Shown here in pieces: positions 1 to 5,612 of a stretch of DNA of 5,612 bases. The notes under the pieces are model-generated. The model did not search any database and was not told where the DNA came from. It worked only from the letters and a program-made list of their open reading frames with translations. Position 1 is the first letter of the stretch; each line of letters opens with the position of its first letter. Source of the stretch: an uncultured Clostridia bacterium (GTDB lineage Bacteria > Bacillota > Clostridia > Oscillospirales > Butyricicoccaceae); the NCBI GenBank assembly GCA_910586575.1, contig CAJUJQ010000181.1:1-5612 (forward strand), in the 5' to 3' direction. Made by a program: the position numbers and the translations under genes.

Positions 1-102
1 ATGATGCAAGTTCGGAACAATAATCAGTGGTCCATAGCCAGTACAAGGCTAACGACGACTGCCTTGTTCACAATTTGTTTGCTCGTTCAAATACCCTGTA
101 TG
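1..102 (+). repeat. Left copy of a ~102 bp inverted repeat
   Basis: Positions 1-102 match the reverse complement of 5420-5521 (position i pairs with 5522-i). Positions 1-50 are identical. Differences lie at 51, 56, 63, 78, 81, 97 and 99, and similarity ends at about 102. The copy may continue left of the window, so its outer boundary is unknown. GC over 1-100 is 43%, lower than the adjacent genes. Inside it is a 7-bp stem, 43-49 with 61-67 (ACAAGGC/GCCTTGT, 11-nt loop), which survives in the other copy with one G-U pair. I do not recognise the family. Candidates are a mobile-element end, a MITE-like element or a dispersed intergenic repeat. Confidence 0.93.
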
Positions 103-112
103 TCCCCATTCC

Positions 113-141
113 TTGACTTTCCCCCGGAAGCACTTTATAAT
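113..141 (+). promoter_or_regulatory. Sigma-A type promoter for ung
   Basis: TTGACT (113-118) and a perfect TATAAT (136-141) are separated by exactly 17 bases. Transcription would start near 148, about 27 bases before the ung start codon, leaving a short leader that holds the ribosome binding site. The promoter begins just after the repeat ends and supports a translation start at 175 rather than any upstream ATG. Confidence 0.88.
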
Positions 142-174
142 AGAACCAGCAAAAAAGAAAGAACGGAGGCCGTC

Positions 175-849
175 ATGGTACATCTTGGGAACGAATGGGA
201 CGAAATCCTGAAAGAGGAATTCCAGTCCGACTATTATAAACGTATCCGATATTTCCTGAAAAAGGAATACGCCGAGCAGACCATTTATCCGCCGATGGAC
301 TGTATTTTCAACGCCCTGAAATATACTTCCTACTCCGATGTAAAGGCGGTGCTGCTCGGCCAGGACCCCTACCACGGCCCAGGGCAGGCGCACGGGCTTT
401 GCTTCTCGGTGCAGCCGGGCGTAGAGCCGCCGCCGAGCCTGAAAAACATGTTCCGCGAGCTGGAAACCGACCTCGGCATTGCCCCGCCCCTGGACGGCAC
501 GCTGACCAAATGGGCGCGGCAGGGCGTGCTGCTCTTAAACACGACCCTGACCGTGCGGCGCGGCCAGGCCAACAGCCACAAAAACCTTGGCTGGGTAACC
601 TTCACCGACGCAGTCATCCGCAAGCTGAACGCGCGCGAACAGCCGATTGTGTTCCTGCTTTGGGGCGGCAACGCGCGCAGCAAAAAGCCGCTGATCACCA
701 ACCCGCAGCACCTGATTTTGGAAACGGTGCACCCGTCGCCGCTCTCAGCGTATAACGGCTTTTTCGGCTGCCGCCACTTCTCGCGCACCAATGCCTTTTT
801 GGAATCCCACGGCATTGCCCCGATTGACTGGGATTTGAACACCCCATAA
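175..849 (+). CDS. ung: Uracil-DNA glycosylase, family 1 (UNG)
   Basis: This enzyme removes uracil from DNA by cleaving the N-glycosidic bond, the first step of base-excision repair of deaminated cytosine or misincorporated dUMP; it acts in the cytoplasm. The 224-residue product has the usual bacterial UNG length. The water-activating loop GQDPYHGPGQAHG (62-74) carries the catalytic Asp64. Phe77 and Asn122 (LLLNTTLTV) fit the uracil-recognition pocket. The minor-groove loop HPSPLSAY (186-193) carries the catalytic His186 and intercalating Leu190. The start at 175 is chosen because GGAGG (165-169) lies 5 bases upstream and the promoter at 113-141 lies just before. The frame is open leftward to position 1 through the repeat, but that extension lies upstream of the transcription start and is not UNG-like. 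It is probably co-transcribed with the DUF2200 gene 54 bases downstream. No key residue is missing. Confidence 0.97.
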   Translation: MVHLGNEWDEILKEEFQSDYYKRIRYFLKKEYAEQTIYPPMDCIFNALKYTSYSDVKAVLLGQDPYHGPGQAHGLCFSVQPGVEPPPSLKNMFRELETDLGIAPPLDGTLTKWARQGVLLLNTTLTVRRGQANSHKNLGWVTFTDAVIRKLNAREQPIVFLLWGGNARSKKPLITNPQHLILETVHPSPLSAYNGFFGCRHFSRTNAFLESHGIAPIDWDLNTP

Positions 850-903
850 ACGCAAAAAATACCTGCCGGTTTCAGGACCAAGGGTTTCGGAGTATCCTGT
901 ATT

Positions 904-1254
904 ATGAAGAACGAACAGCTTTATCAGATGGAATTTTCGCGCGTCTACCCTTTGTATGTCCAGAAAGCGGAGAAAAAGGGCCGGACAAAAGCGGAAGTTG
1001 ATACCATCATCTGCTGGCTCACCGGCTACAGCGAATCCAGCCTTGCTCGGCAGCTTGAAAGCAAATCAAGCTTGGAAGCCTTTTTTGCCAGTGCGCCGGA
1101 AATGAACCCAAACGCCGCAAAAATTACCGGCGTAGTGTGCGGCGTCCGTGTTGAGGAAATCGCTGACCCGCTGATGCAAAAAATCCGATGGCTGGACAAG
1201 CTGATTGACGAGCTTGCAAAAGGGAAAACTTTGAATAAAATTATGCGCGGATAG
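904..1254 (+). CDS. DUF2200 family protein, function unknown
   Basis: A 116-residue soluble protein without signal peptide or membrane segment. I assign it to DUF2200 from memory of the family pattern: VYPLYVQKAEKKGRT (14-28), a WLTGY box (38-42), NPNAAKITGVVCGVRVEEI (68-86) and DPLMQKIRWLDKLIDELAKGK (88-108). The length matches the family norm of roughly 110-120 residues, so it appears intact. It is mainly helical and rich in Lys/Glu. No catalytic motif is evident and no biochemical role is known to me. It follows ung by 54 bases on the same strand with no terminator between, so the two likely share the ung promoter. Its ribosome binding site is weak: GGAG at 889-892, 11 bases before ATG. 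Lower translation than ung is therefore plausible. The stop lies about 50 bases before the shared terminator. Confidence 0.88.
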   Translation: MKNEQLYQMEFSRVYPLYVQKAEKKGRTKAEVDTIICWLTGYSESSLARQLESKSSLEAFFASAPEMNPNAAKITGVVCGVRVEEIADPLMQKIRWLDKLIDELAKGKTLNKIMRG

Positions 1255-1303
1255 GCGCAGTCAGCCCGCGGCTGCAATGCTGCCTCAAAAAGTAATAAAA
1301 AAG

Positions 1304-1344
1304 AAGCCTCACAAACCCCTTTGCGGAATTGTGAGGCTTTTTTT
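1304..1344. terminator. Bidirectional rho-independent terminator
   Basis: An 11-bp perfect stem, AAGCCTCACAA (1304-1314) with TTGTGAGGCTT (1329-1339), encloses a 14-base loop. On the + strand it runs into seven T (1338-1344). On the - strand the transcript continues CTTCTTTTTTATTACTTTTT. It therefore can end both converging units: ung-DUF2200 from the left and the valS-membrane protein unit from the right. The - strand stop codon (1347-1349) lies only two bases outside the T run. Confidence 0.9.
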
Positions 1345-1346
1345 GC

Positions 1347-1637
1347 CTACCGCATCATTGCGCGGATCCCCCGTACCAGGCAGCACAGGGAAAACGCCCA
1401 GAACAGCCCGCAAAGGCAGACGGCAAAGGAGTTCTCCACTGAAGATCCCATATCCCGGAACAGCAGCCGGAGCAACAGGCAAAACGCGGCGATCTGCCAG
1501 CCGAACTGCCACAGGAACGCGCGCCGCGCCTTCACCACTTTGCCTGCGCCCAGCAAATACAGCTGCGCCGCATATGCCGCCGACACCAATATAAACCCGG
1601 CAATCAGCAGCCAAACCGTTTCCGCTTCAAAGCCCAT
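1347..1637 (-). CDS. Small three-helix membrane protein, unknown function
   Basis: A predicted 96-residue integral membrane protein that I do not recognise. Three hydrophobic stretches at about residues 8-29, 42-61 and 69-88 are separated by a basic loop (KVVKARR, about 33-39) and a short polar loop (RDMGSSVENS, 61-70). The basic first loop and C-terminal Arg residues suggest a cytoplasmic first loop and C-terminus by the positive-inside rule, with an outside N-terminus. Cysteines cluster in helix three (CLCG, CC). The start at 1637 is supported by AGGGGG (1647-1652) 9 bases upstream. A longer reading from a TTG at 1739 is possible but lacks support. It lies 105 bases after the valS stop with no clear terminator between, so valS read-through transcription is likely. 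Many Firmicutes carry folC after valS; that gene is absent here. The coding call is fairly secure, function open. Confidence 0.75.
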   Translation of the reverse strand: MGFEAETVWLLIAGFILVSAAYAAQLYLLGAGKVVKARRAFLWQFGWQIAAFCLLLRLLFRDMGSSVENSFAVCLCGLFWAFSLCCLVRGIRAMMR

Positions 1638-1741
1638 TATAATACACCCCCTCTCTCCCTGTGTCCAAAACACGAAAACATTACGCTGCCGCGAAAATAT
1701 CCGGAAGATGAGGTTGCCCAGCACAGGCAGCCCCTTCAAAA

Positions 1742-4369
1742 TCAGCGCAGCGCAGACAGAGACGCTTCTATCTTCTCCAGCAGCTCCTGATATTTTGCAA
1801 CCTTATCCCGCTCAGCGGCGACGACTTTTTCGGGCGCTTTCGCAACAAAGCCGGGATTATCCAGTTTTTTCATCACAAAAGCGATATCATCCTCGACCTT
1901 TGCCTTTTCCTTTTCAAGCCGCGCGCGTTCCTTTTCAAAGTCGATCAGCTCGCCCATCGGCATATAGACCTGCGCGCCGGGGGTGACAATCGAAACCATA
2001 GACTCAGCGTTTTCGGGCACAGCGTCCACAAACTCGACCTCGGACGCATACGACAGCTTACCGAAGAACAGCGCGCCCGCCTCGTAGGATTCGCGGTGCT
2101 GGGTGAACAGAATCACGTTCGCCTTTTTCGAGGGCGGCACGTTCATTTCGGCGCGGCGGTTGCGGATGGCGCGGATGGTTTCCATCATGCGCTCAACCTG
2201 TTCTTCCTCCGCCTTGAAGCACAGCGCGTCCTGATACTCCGGCCACTTGGAGACCATGACCGATTTGCCCTCTTGCGGCAGCGCCTGCCAAATGGTATCG
2301 GTGATATAGGGCATGAACGGATGAAGCAACTGCATCGTCCCGGACAGCACGCAGCAGAGTACCCGCTGGGCGTTTTCATTATCCTGCTTGTTGTCCTTAT
2401 TCTGCAGGCGTGGCTTGACAATCTCAATATACCAGTCGCAGAAGTTATCCCAAATGAAGTCATACAGCTTTTGCACCGCAAGGCCCAGCTCGTACTTGTC
2501 GATATTCTCCGTGACCGCCTGCACCAAGCCGTTGAACTTGGACACAATCCACTTGTCCTCGAGCGCGAGCTGTTCCGGCAGCTCCGCCTTATCAATCGTC
2601 AGGTTCATTTGGATAAAACGCGACGCGTTCCAAATCTTGTTGGCAAAGTTGCGGCTGGACTCTACCTTTTCTGTAGAAAAGCGCATATCATTTCCTGGGC
2701 TGTTGCCCGTCACCAGCGTGAAGCGCAGCGCGTCCGCGCCATACTTGCCGATAACCTCCAGCGGGTCAATGCCGTTGCCGAGTGACTTGGACATTTTCCG
2801 CCCCTGCGCGTCGCGCACCAGACCGTGGATATAAACGGTCTTGAACGGCTCCTCCTTCATGTGCTCCATGCCGGAGAAAATCATACGCGCAACCCAGAAG
2901 AAAATGATATCATAGCCGGTCACCAGCACCGAGGTGGGGTAGAAATATTCCAGCTCTTTGGTTTTTTCCGGCCAGCCCAGTGTGGAGAACGGCCACAGCG
3001 CCGATGAGAACCAGGTATCCAGCACGTCCTCTTCCTGCCGGATGTGCGTGCCGCCGCACTTCGGGCAGGCGGTCACATCCTTCTTGGAAACCACCATTTC
3101 CCCGCAGTCCTCGCAGTAGAACGCCGGGATGCGGTGCCCCCACCAGAGCTGGCGCGAAATGCACCAGTCGTGCACGTTTTCCATCCACCGCAGGTAGGTT
3201 TTGGAGAAACGGTCGGGCACAAACTTGACGCGGCCGTCGTGGACGACCTCCATCGCGGGCTTTGCGAGCGGCGCCATCTTCACGAACCACTGCTTGGAGG
3301 TCATCGGTTCGACCGTCGTGCCGCAGCGGTAGCAGGTACCGACATTGTGCTCGTGGTCCTCAATCTGAACCAGCCGCCCCTCGGCTTCCAGGTCGGAGAG
3401 CACCGCCTTGCGGCACTCGTAGCGGTCCATACCGCAGTATTTGCCGCCGTTTTCGTTGACGGCAGCATCCTCGTTAAAAACCAGGATCTGTTCCAGATTA
3501 TGCCGCAAACCCATTTCAAAGTCGTTCGGGTCGTGGCAGGGGGTGGTTTTCACGCAGCCCGTACCGAATTCCAAATCGACATAATCGTCGGCGAAAATCG
3601 GGATTTCACGCCCGATAATCGGCAGGATACAGGTCTTGCCAATCAGGTGCTGATAACGCTCGTCGTTCGGGTTGACGGCAACGCCGGTATCACCCATGAA
3701 GGTTTCCGGGCGGGTGGTCGCCACAATCACATATTCATCAGAATCTTTAATATCATATTTGATGTGCCACAGCTTGCCCGGCTGTGTTTCATACTCGACC
3801 TCAGCGTCGGACAGCGCCGTCGCACAGTGCGGGCACCAGTTGATAATGCGGTTGCCCTTGTAAATCAGGCCTTTTTCATAGAGGTTGACAAACACCTCTC
3901 GGACGGCCTTGGAGCAGCCCTCGTCCATCGTGAAGCGCTCCCGCCGCCAATCGCACGAGGAACCGAGCTTTTTCAGCTGCTCGATAATGCGGCTGCCGTA
4001 GCGCTCCTTCCATTCCCAGACGCGCTCTAAAAACTTGTCGCGGCCAAGGTCATAGCGGGTCAGCCCTTCATTGACGCGGAGGTTTTCTTCCACCTTTATC
4101 TGGGTAGCAATGCCCGCGTGGTCGGTGCCCGGCATCCACAGCGCGGAATAGCCCTGCATCCGCTTAAAGCGGATTAAAATATCCTGCAAGGTTTCGTCGA
4201 AGGCGTGCCCCATGTGCAGCTGCCCGGTGACGTTCGGGGGCGGGATGACGATGGTAAAGGGCTTTTTGTTTTCGTCCACCTCGGCGGCGAAAAAGCCGTT
4301 TTCCTCCCAGAATTTGTACAGCGGCCCCTCAACCGAGGAAGGGTCGTAAACCTTTGGAAGCTCGTTCAT
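1742..4369 (-). CDS. valS: Valyl-tRNA synthetase
   Basis: This class Ia aminoacyl-tRNA synthetase activates valine with ATP and charges tRNA-Val in the cytoplasm. It is 875 residues, normal for bacterial ValRS. The Rossmann catalytic core carries the HIGH-type motif HMGH (52-55) after PPPNVTGQL. The CP1 editing domain (about 190-345), which hydrolyses mischarged Thr-tRNA, shows ATTRPET (217-223) and HDPNDF (279-284). Cysteine pairs typical of zinc-binding knuckles occur at 179/182, 346/349, 419/422 and 435/438. WCISRQLWWGHRIP (402-415) and KMSKS (525-529) complete the active site. The anticodon-binding helical domain follows (about 600-750). The end (about 808-875) is a charged coiled-coil arm typical of ValRS. 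The start at 4369 has AGGAG (4378-4382) 8 bases upstream. A T-box leader precedes it. The gene appears complete. Confidence 0.98.
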   Translation of the reverse strand: MNELPKVYDPSSVEGPLYKFWEENGFFAAEVDENKKPFTIVIPPPNVTGQLHMGHAFDETLQDILIRFKRMQGYSALWMPGTDHAGIATQIKVEENLRVNEGLTRYDLGRDKFLERVWEWKERYGSRIIEQLKKLGSSCDWRRERFTMDEGCSKAVREVFVNLYEKGLIYKGNRIINWCPHCATALSDAEVEYETQPGKLWHIKYDIKDSDEYVIVATTRPETFMGDTGVAVNPNDERYQHLIGKTCILPIIGREIPIFADDYVDLEFGTGCVKTTPCHDPNDFEMGLRHNLEQILVFNEDAAVNENGGKYCGMDRYECRKAVLSDLEAEGRLVQIEDHEHNVGTCYRCGTTVEPMTSKQWFVKMAPLAKPAMEVVHDGRVKFVPDRFSKTYLRWMENVHDWCISRQLWWGHRIPAFYCEDCGEMVVSKKDVTACPKCGGTHIRQEEDVLDTWFSSALWPFSTLGWPEKTKELEYFYPTSVLVTGYDIIFFWVARMIFSGMEHMKEEPFKTVYIHGLVRDAQGRKMSKSLGNGIDPLEVIGKYGADALRFTLVTGNSPGNDMRFSTEKVESSRNFANKIWNASRFIQMNLTIDKAELPEQLALEDKWIVSKFNGLVQAVTENIDKYELGLAVQKLYDFIWDNFCDWYIEIVKPRLQNKDNKQDNENAQRVLCCVLSGTMQLLHPFMPYITDTIWQALPQEGKSVMVSKWPEYQDALCFKAEEEQVERMMETIRAIRNRRAEMNVPPSKKANVILFTQHRESYEAGALFFGKLSYASEVEFVDAVPENAESMVSIVTPGAQVYMPMGELIDFEKERARLEKEKAKVEDDIAFVMKKLDNPGFVAKAPEKVVAAERDKVAKYQELLEKIEASLSALR

Positions 4370-4416
4370 GAAATTCTCTCCTTTATTTAGGGTAATTCAA
4401 TCGGTAAGGATGGTAC

Positions 4417-4458
4417 AAAAAAATGCCCTCATCCCGAAAAAAATCAGGACGAAAGCAT
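4417..4458 (-). terminator. T-box attenuator terminator hairpin
   Basis: On the - strand a 15-bp stem pairs 4444-4458 with 4423-4437 (all positions pair, counting G-U), with a six-U loop (4438-4443) and a U run after it (4417-4423). The first arm contains CGTCCTG (4445-4451), which is also the second arm of the antiterminator, so the two folds are mutually exclusive. The valS ribosome binding site lies downstream, so control is by transcription attenuation. Confidence 0.93.
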
Positions 4459-4669
4459 CTGTTTCCGTGGTACCACCTGGATTCGCGGGCAAATCCCCGC
4501 GCACTCATTTCCCGTGTAACGGCGGGCAGCCGGGCAGCCCTACCATTTCAGGCCGCCTGCTCGGGAGCGACCTTCGCCCATCCCGCCCGCGGACTTTCAC
4601 CAAGCTGTCCGCTCTCTGCCGGTGCGGGGAAAGGGTTACTCCTCTCCGTCAAAGCAATTACCTATCTGA
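4417..4669 (-). promoter_or_regulatory. T-box riboswitch (valine) of valS
   Basis: A tRNA-sensing leader: uncharged tRNA-Val stabilises an antiterminator and lets transcription reach valS. On the - strand in order: the GAGTA loop-E-like motif of stem I; a distal stem 4589-4594/4607-4612 with a TTGGTG-type loop; a specifier GAAG-GTC-GCTCC, with GTC at 4569-4571 (a valine codon); a CCGCCGTTA element (stem II region); stem III CGCGGG/CCCGCG (4484-4489/4496-4501); and the T-box core GGTGGTACCACGG. The antiterminator forms when CAGG+ACG (4476-4479, 4466-4468) pairs with CGTCCTG (4445-4451), leaving the 7-base bulge TGGTACC (4469-4475). Its TGGT complements the ACCA end of a tRNA with discriminator A. 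The 5' end is inferred from the promoter. Confidence 0.95.
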
Positions 4670-4675
4670 TTATCT

Positions 4676-4704
4676 AGTGTAGCATGTTTTTGCAGGGAAG
4701 GCAA
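4676..4704 (-). promoter_or_regulatory. Promoter for the T-box/valS transcript
   Basis: On the - strand TTGCCT (4699-4704) and TACACT (4676-4681) are 17 bases apart, and a TG-N extended -10 precedes the second box. Each box matches consensus at four of six positions. The predicted start near 4669 falls just before the T-box stem I. The promoter lies immediately after the reconstructed stop of the decayed gene at 4708-4710. Confidence 0.7.
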
Positions 4705-4707
4705 GCA

Positions 4708-5257
4708 TTATTTTTGAATATTTTCTGTGGGAATTGCCCAATCGCGCAGGATTCCGGAAAGCGCCCCGCTGTACTGCGCATCCTAGTGCTCCATCCGGGC
4801 AGCATCCCCTGCGGAAAGCCAACCCCGATACTGTCCGGGAAAAACACCAGATTTCCCGGCTGAAGCGCGGCTTTCATCTCGGCGCACAATGCCGTATCCT
4901 GCACCTTGCCAAGCAGCGCCCGCGGCGCTTCCTCCTCCGGGCAGCGGAACAGCTCCTAAACCAGGATGGGCGCACCCCTTCCTGTGCCGCTTCGCTCAAA
5001 TCGAAGAAGTTTTCCAGCCCGCCGACTACCACGCTATCCGGGCTGTTGGGGGCGCCCGCTTCCAGCAACCTTGTCCCATCCGCAAGCCGGTAAACCGATT
5101 CCGATGATCCGCGCTGGATATCCAGCTGCGTGCCGTCCGCGAGCGCTGCCGCGTTCCGTTCCAGCTGCCCGGCCACCCGCCCCCCGGTGACCGGCTGAAG
5201 CAGCCCCACACACAACAGCGCCATGAAAACACGGCAAATCCAATCTTTCCTGCGCAT
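4708..5257 (-). pseudogene. Decayed gene for a small secreted or membrane-anchored protein
   Basis: I read one former gene in three frames. Frame A starts at ATG 5257 with a signal peptide or anchor (MRRKDWICRVFMALLCVGLL), then repeated LADGT-type segments, and stays protein-like to ENFFDLSEAAQE (about residue 93). A shift near the G run at 4975-4978 leads to frame B, GAPILV-TAG-ELFRCPEEEAPRALLGK and onward to VFFPDSIGVGFPQGMLP. A second shift near 4791-4800 leads to frame C, EH-TAG-DAQYSGALSGILRDW, ending at TAA 4708-4710. Both TAG codons (4956-4958, 4783-4785) can derive from CAG by one C-to-T change. The interval is 550 bases; two single-base losses would restore 552, i.e. 183 residues. 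A GA-rich ribosome binding site precedes the ATG. I do not recognise the family. An intact short protein from frame A alone is the alternative. Confidence 0.65.
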
Positions 5258-5419
5258 CCCGCGTCCCTTCCTTCCCCGATTTCGATTTCCCCAGCATAGC
5301 ACAACAGTGGGCAAAAATGCAACTTTCTAAGACGAAAAAATACCAACAAAATATAAAGATGGAATCCCCGTACCAGCTCCCCAAAGGCCCTCCCACAAGA
5401 TAATGGTTAAAAACCGAAC
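5258..5419. other. Non-coding upstream region between decayed gene and right repeat
   Basis: Apart from the promoter at 5293-5322 and the ribosome binding site next to 5257, I see no gene. Open frames here are short, lack ribosome binding sites and do not resemble proteins I know. A very short stem, CCGGA/TTCGG (5422-5426/5414-5418) followed by five T on the - strand, is too weak to call a terminator. Together with the right repeat and the tail to 5612 this makes about 355 bases without a supported gene. Confidence 0.6.
5293..5322 (-). promoter_or_regulatory. Probable promoter of the decayed gene
   Basis: On the - strand TTGCAT (5317-5322) and TATGCT (5293-5298), the latter with a TG-N extended -10, are 18 bases apart. 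Transcription would start near 5286, about 29 bases before the ATG at 5257. The arrangement mirrors the left side, where the ung promoter also follows the repeat, although the distance from the repeat is larger here (about 97 bases against 10). Confidence 0.55.
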
Positions 5420-5521
5420 CATCCGGGGTATTTGAACGAGTAAGCAAATTGTGAACAAAGCAGTCATCGTCAGCCTTGTACTGGCTATGGACCACTGATT
5501 ATTGTTCCGAACTTGCATCAT
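5420..5521 (-). repeat. Right copy of the ~102 bp inverted repeat
   Basis: This is the reverse complement of 1-102, with 7 differences in the 100 positions compared. It points inward, as the left copy does, so the two form an inverted pair about 5.3 kb apart. The inner boundary is at about 5420, where the sequences diverge. The outer boundary cannot be set, because the left copy is cut by the window edge; the element may include some or all of 5522-5612. Confidence 0.93.
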
Positions 5522-5612
5522 TACGCACTTCGCCGTGTGTTTTATTCGGATTTGCTGGAGCTATATTTCCACATTCACAGTTTAGCCAGGGTTTGTTCAT
5601 AGAATATTAACT
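5522..5612. other. Flank outside the right repeat, nothing assigned
   Basis: An AT-rich stretch in which I can support no gene. On the + strand one frame stays open from inside the repeat to a TAG at 5600-5602, giving a basic, aromatic-rich tail (LHHYALRRVFYSDLLELYFH), but it has no start codon or ribosome binding site. It might be the end of a degraded gene, or outer sequence of the repeat element. The left copy's matching region lies outside the window. Confidence 0.4.

Noticed and set aside
369..881. A 170-codon open frame on the - strand
   Set aside because: Antisense to ung, with no ribosome binding site or recognisable motif; a shadow of ung codon usage.
1638..1643. TATTAT/TATAAT-like box directly before the membrane-protein ATG
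   Set aside because: It overlaps the region immediately before the start codon, so transcription would begin inside the coding region. The ribosome binding site at 1647-1652 argues for an upstream transcript instead.
1321..1986. A 221-codon open frame on the + strand
   Set aside because: It crosses the terminator, the antisense of the membrane-protein gene and the end of valS. Its composition is low-complexity Arg/Pro/Ser, typical of an antisense shadow.
3044..4030. A 328-codon open frame on the + strand
   Set aside because: It is antisense within valS, whose protein is unambiguous. The frame is open because of GC-biased valS codons, has no ribosome binding site and reads like no known protein.
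5414..5426. Possible terminator on the - strand at the right repeat edge (CCGGA/TTCGG plus five T)
   Set aside because: The stem is only five pairs including one G-U, the loop is three bases, and the left copy does not conserve it.
5327..5521. A 64-residue hydrophobic small protein starting in the right repeat (MMQVRNNN...)
   Set aside because: There is no convincing ribosome binding site upstream of the ATG, and similarity to the left copy stops at the repeat edge, where the left frame runs into ung. It is kept only as a possible coding ancestry of the repeat.
1..5521. Composite transposon carrying ung and valS
   Set aside because: No transposase gene is visible in either repeat, the cargo is ordinary housekeeping genes, and target duplications cannot be seen because the left end is cut. 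A dispersed repeat is the simpler explanation.

Overview
The window looks like ordinary chromosome of a Firmicute, most likely a Clostridia/Oscillospiraceae-type organism. The evidence is a valine T-box leader on valS, strong AGGAGG-type ribosome binding sites, sigma-A-like promoters, moderately GC-rich coding sequence, and housekeeping proteins of clostridial flavour. I cannot name the species.

Layout. Two transcription units converge on one shared hairpin terminator near 1304-1344. From the left (+ strand), a textbook promoter at 113-141 drives ung (uracil-DNA glycosylase, start at 175), followed 54 bases later by a small DUF2200-family protein. From the right (- strand) come, in order of transcription: a decayed gene for a small secreted or anchored protein (two frameshifts and two TAG codons), a promoter and a T-box riboswitch with a GUC valine specifier, valS (valyl-tRNA synthetase, 875 aa), and a 96-residue three-helix membrane protein of unknown function.

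The whole block is bracketed by an imperfect inverted repeat of about 102 bp: 1-102 on the left, and its reverse complement at 5420-5521 on the right. The first 50 positions are identical and 7 of the first 100 differ. In both copies the repeat sits just upstream of the promoter of an inward-facing unit. It is AT-richer than the genes (43% GC over positions 1-100). I do not recognise it. It may be part of a mobile-element end or a dispersed intergenic repeat, and it could be a substrate for inversion of the 5.3 kb block.

Functionally the genes are mostly housekeeping: base-excision repair (ung) and valine charging for translation (valS, regulated by uncharged tRNA-Val). I found no CRISPR array, tRNA or rRNA gene, toxin-antitoxin pair, recognisable transposase or defence system. 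The least explained parts are the inverted repeat, the decayed gene and the small membrane protein.
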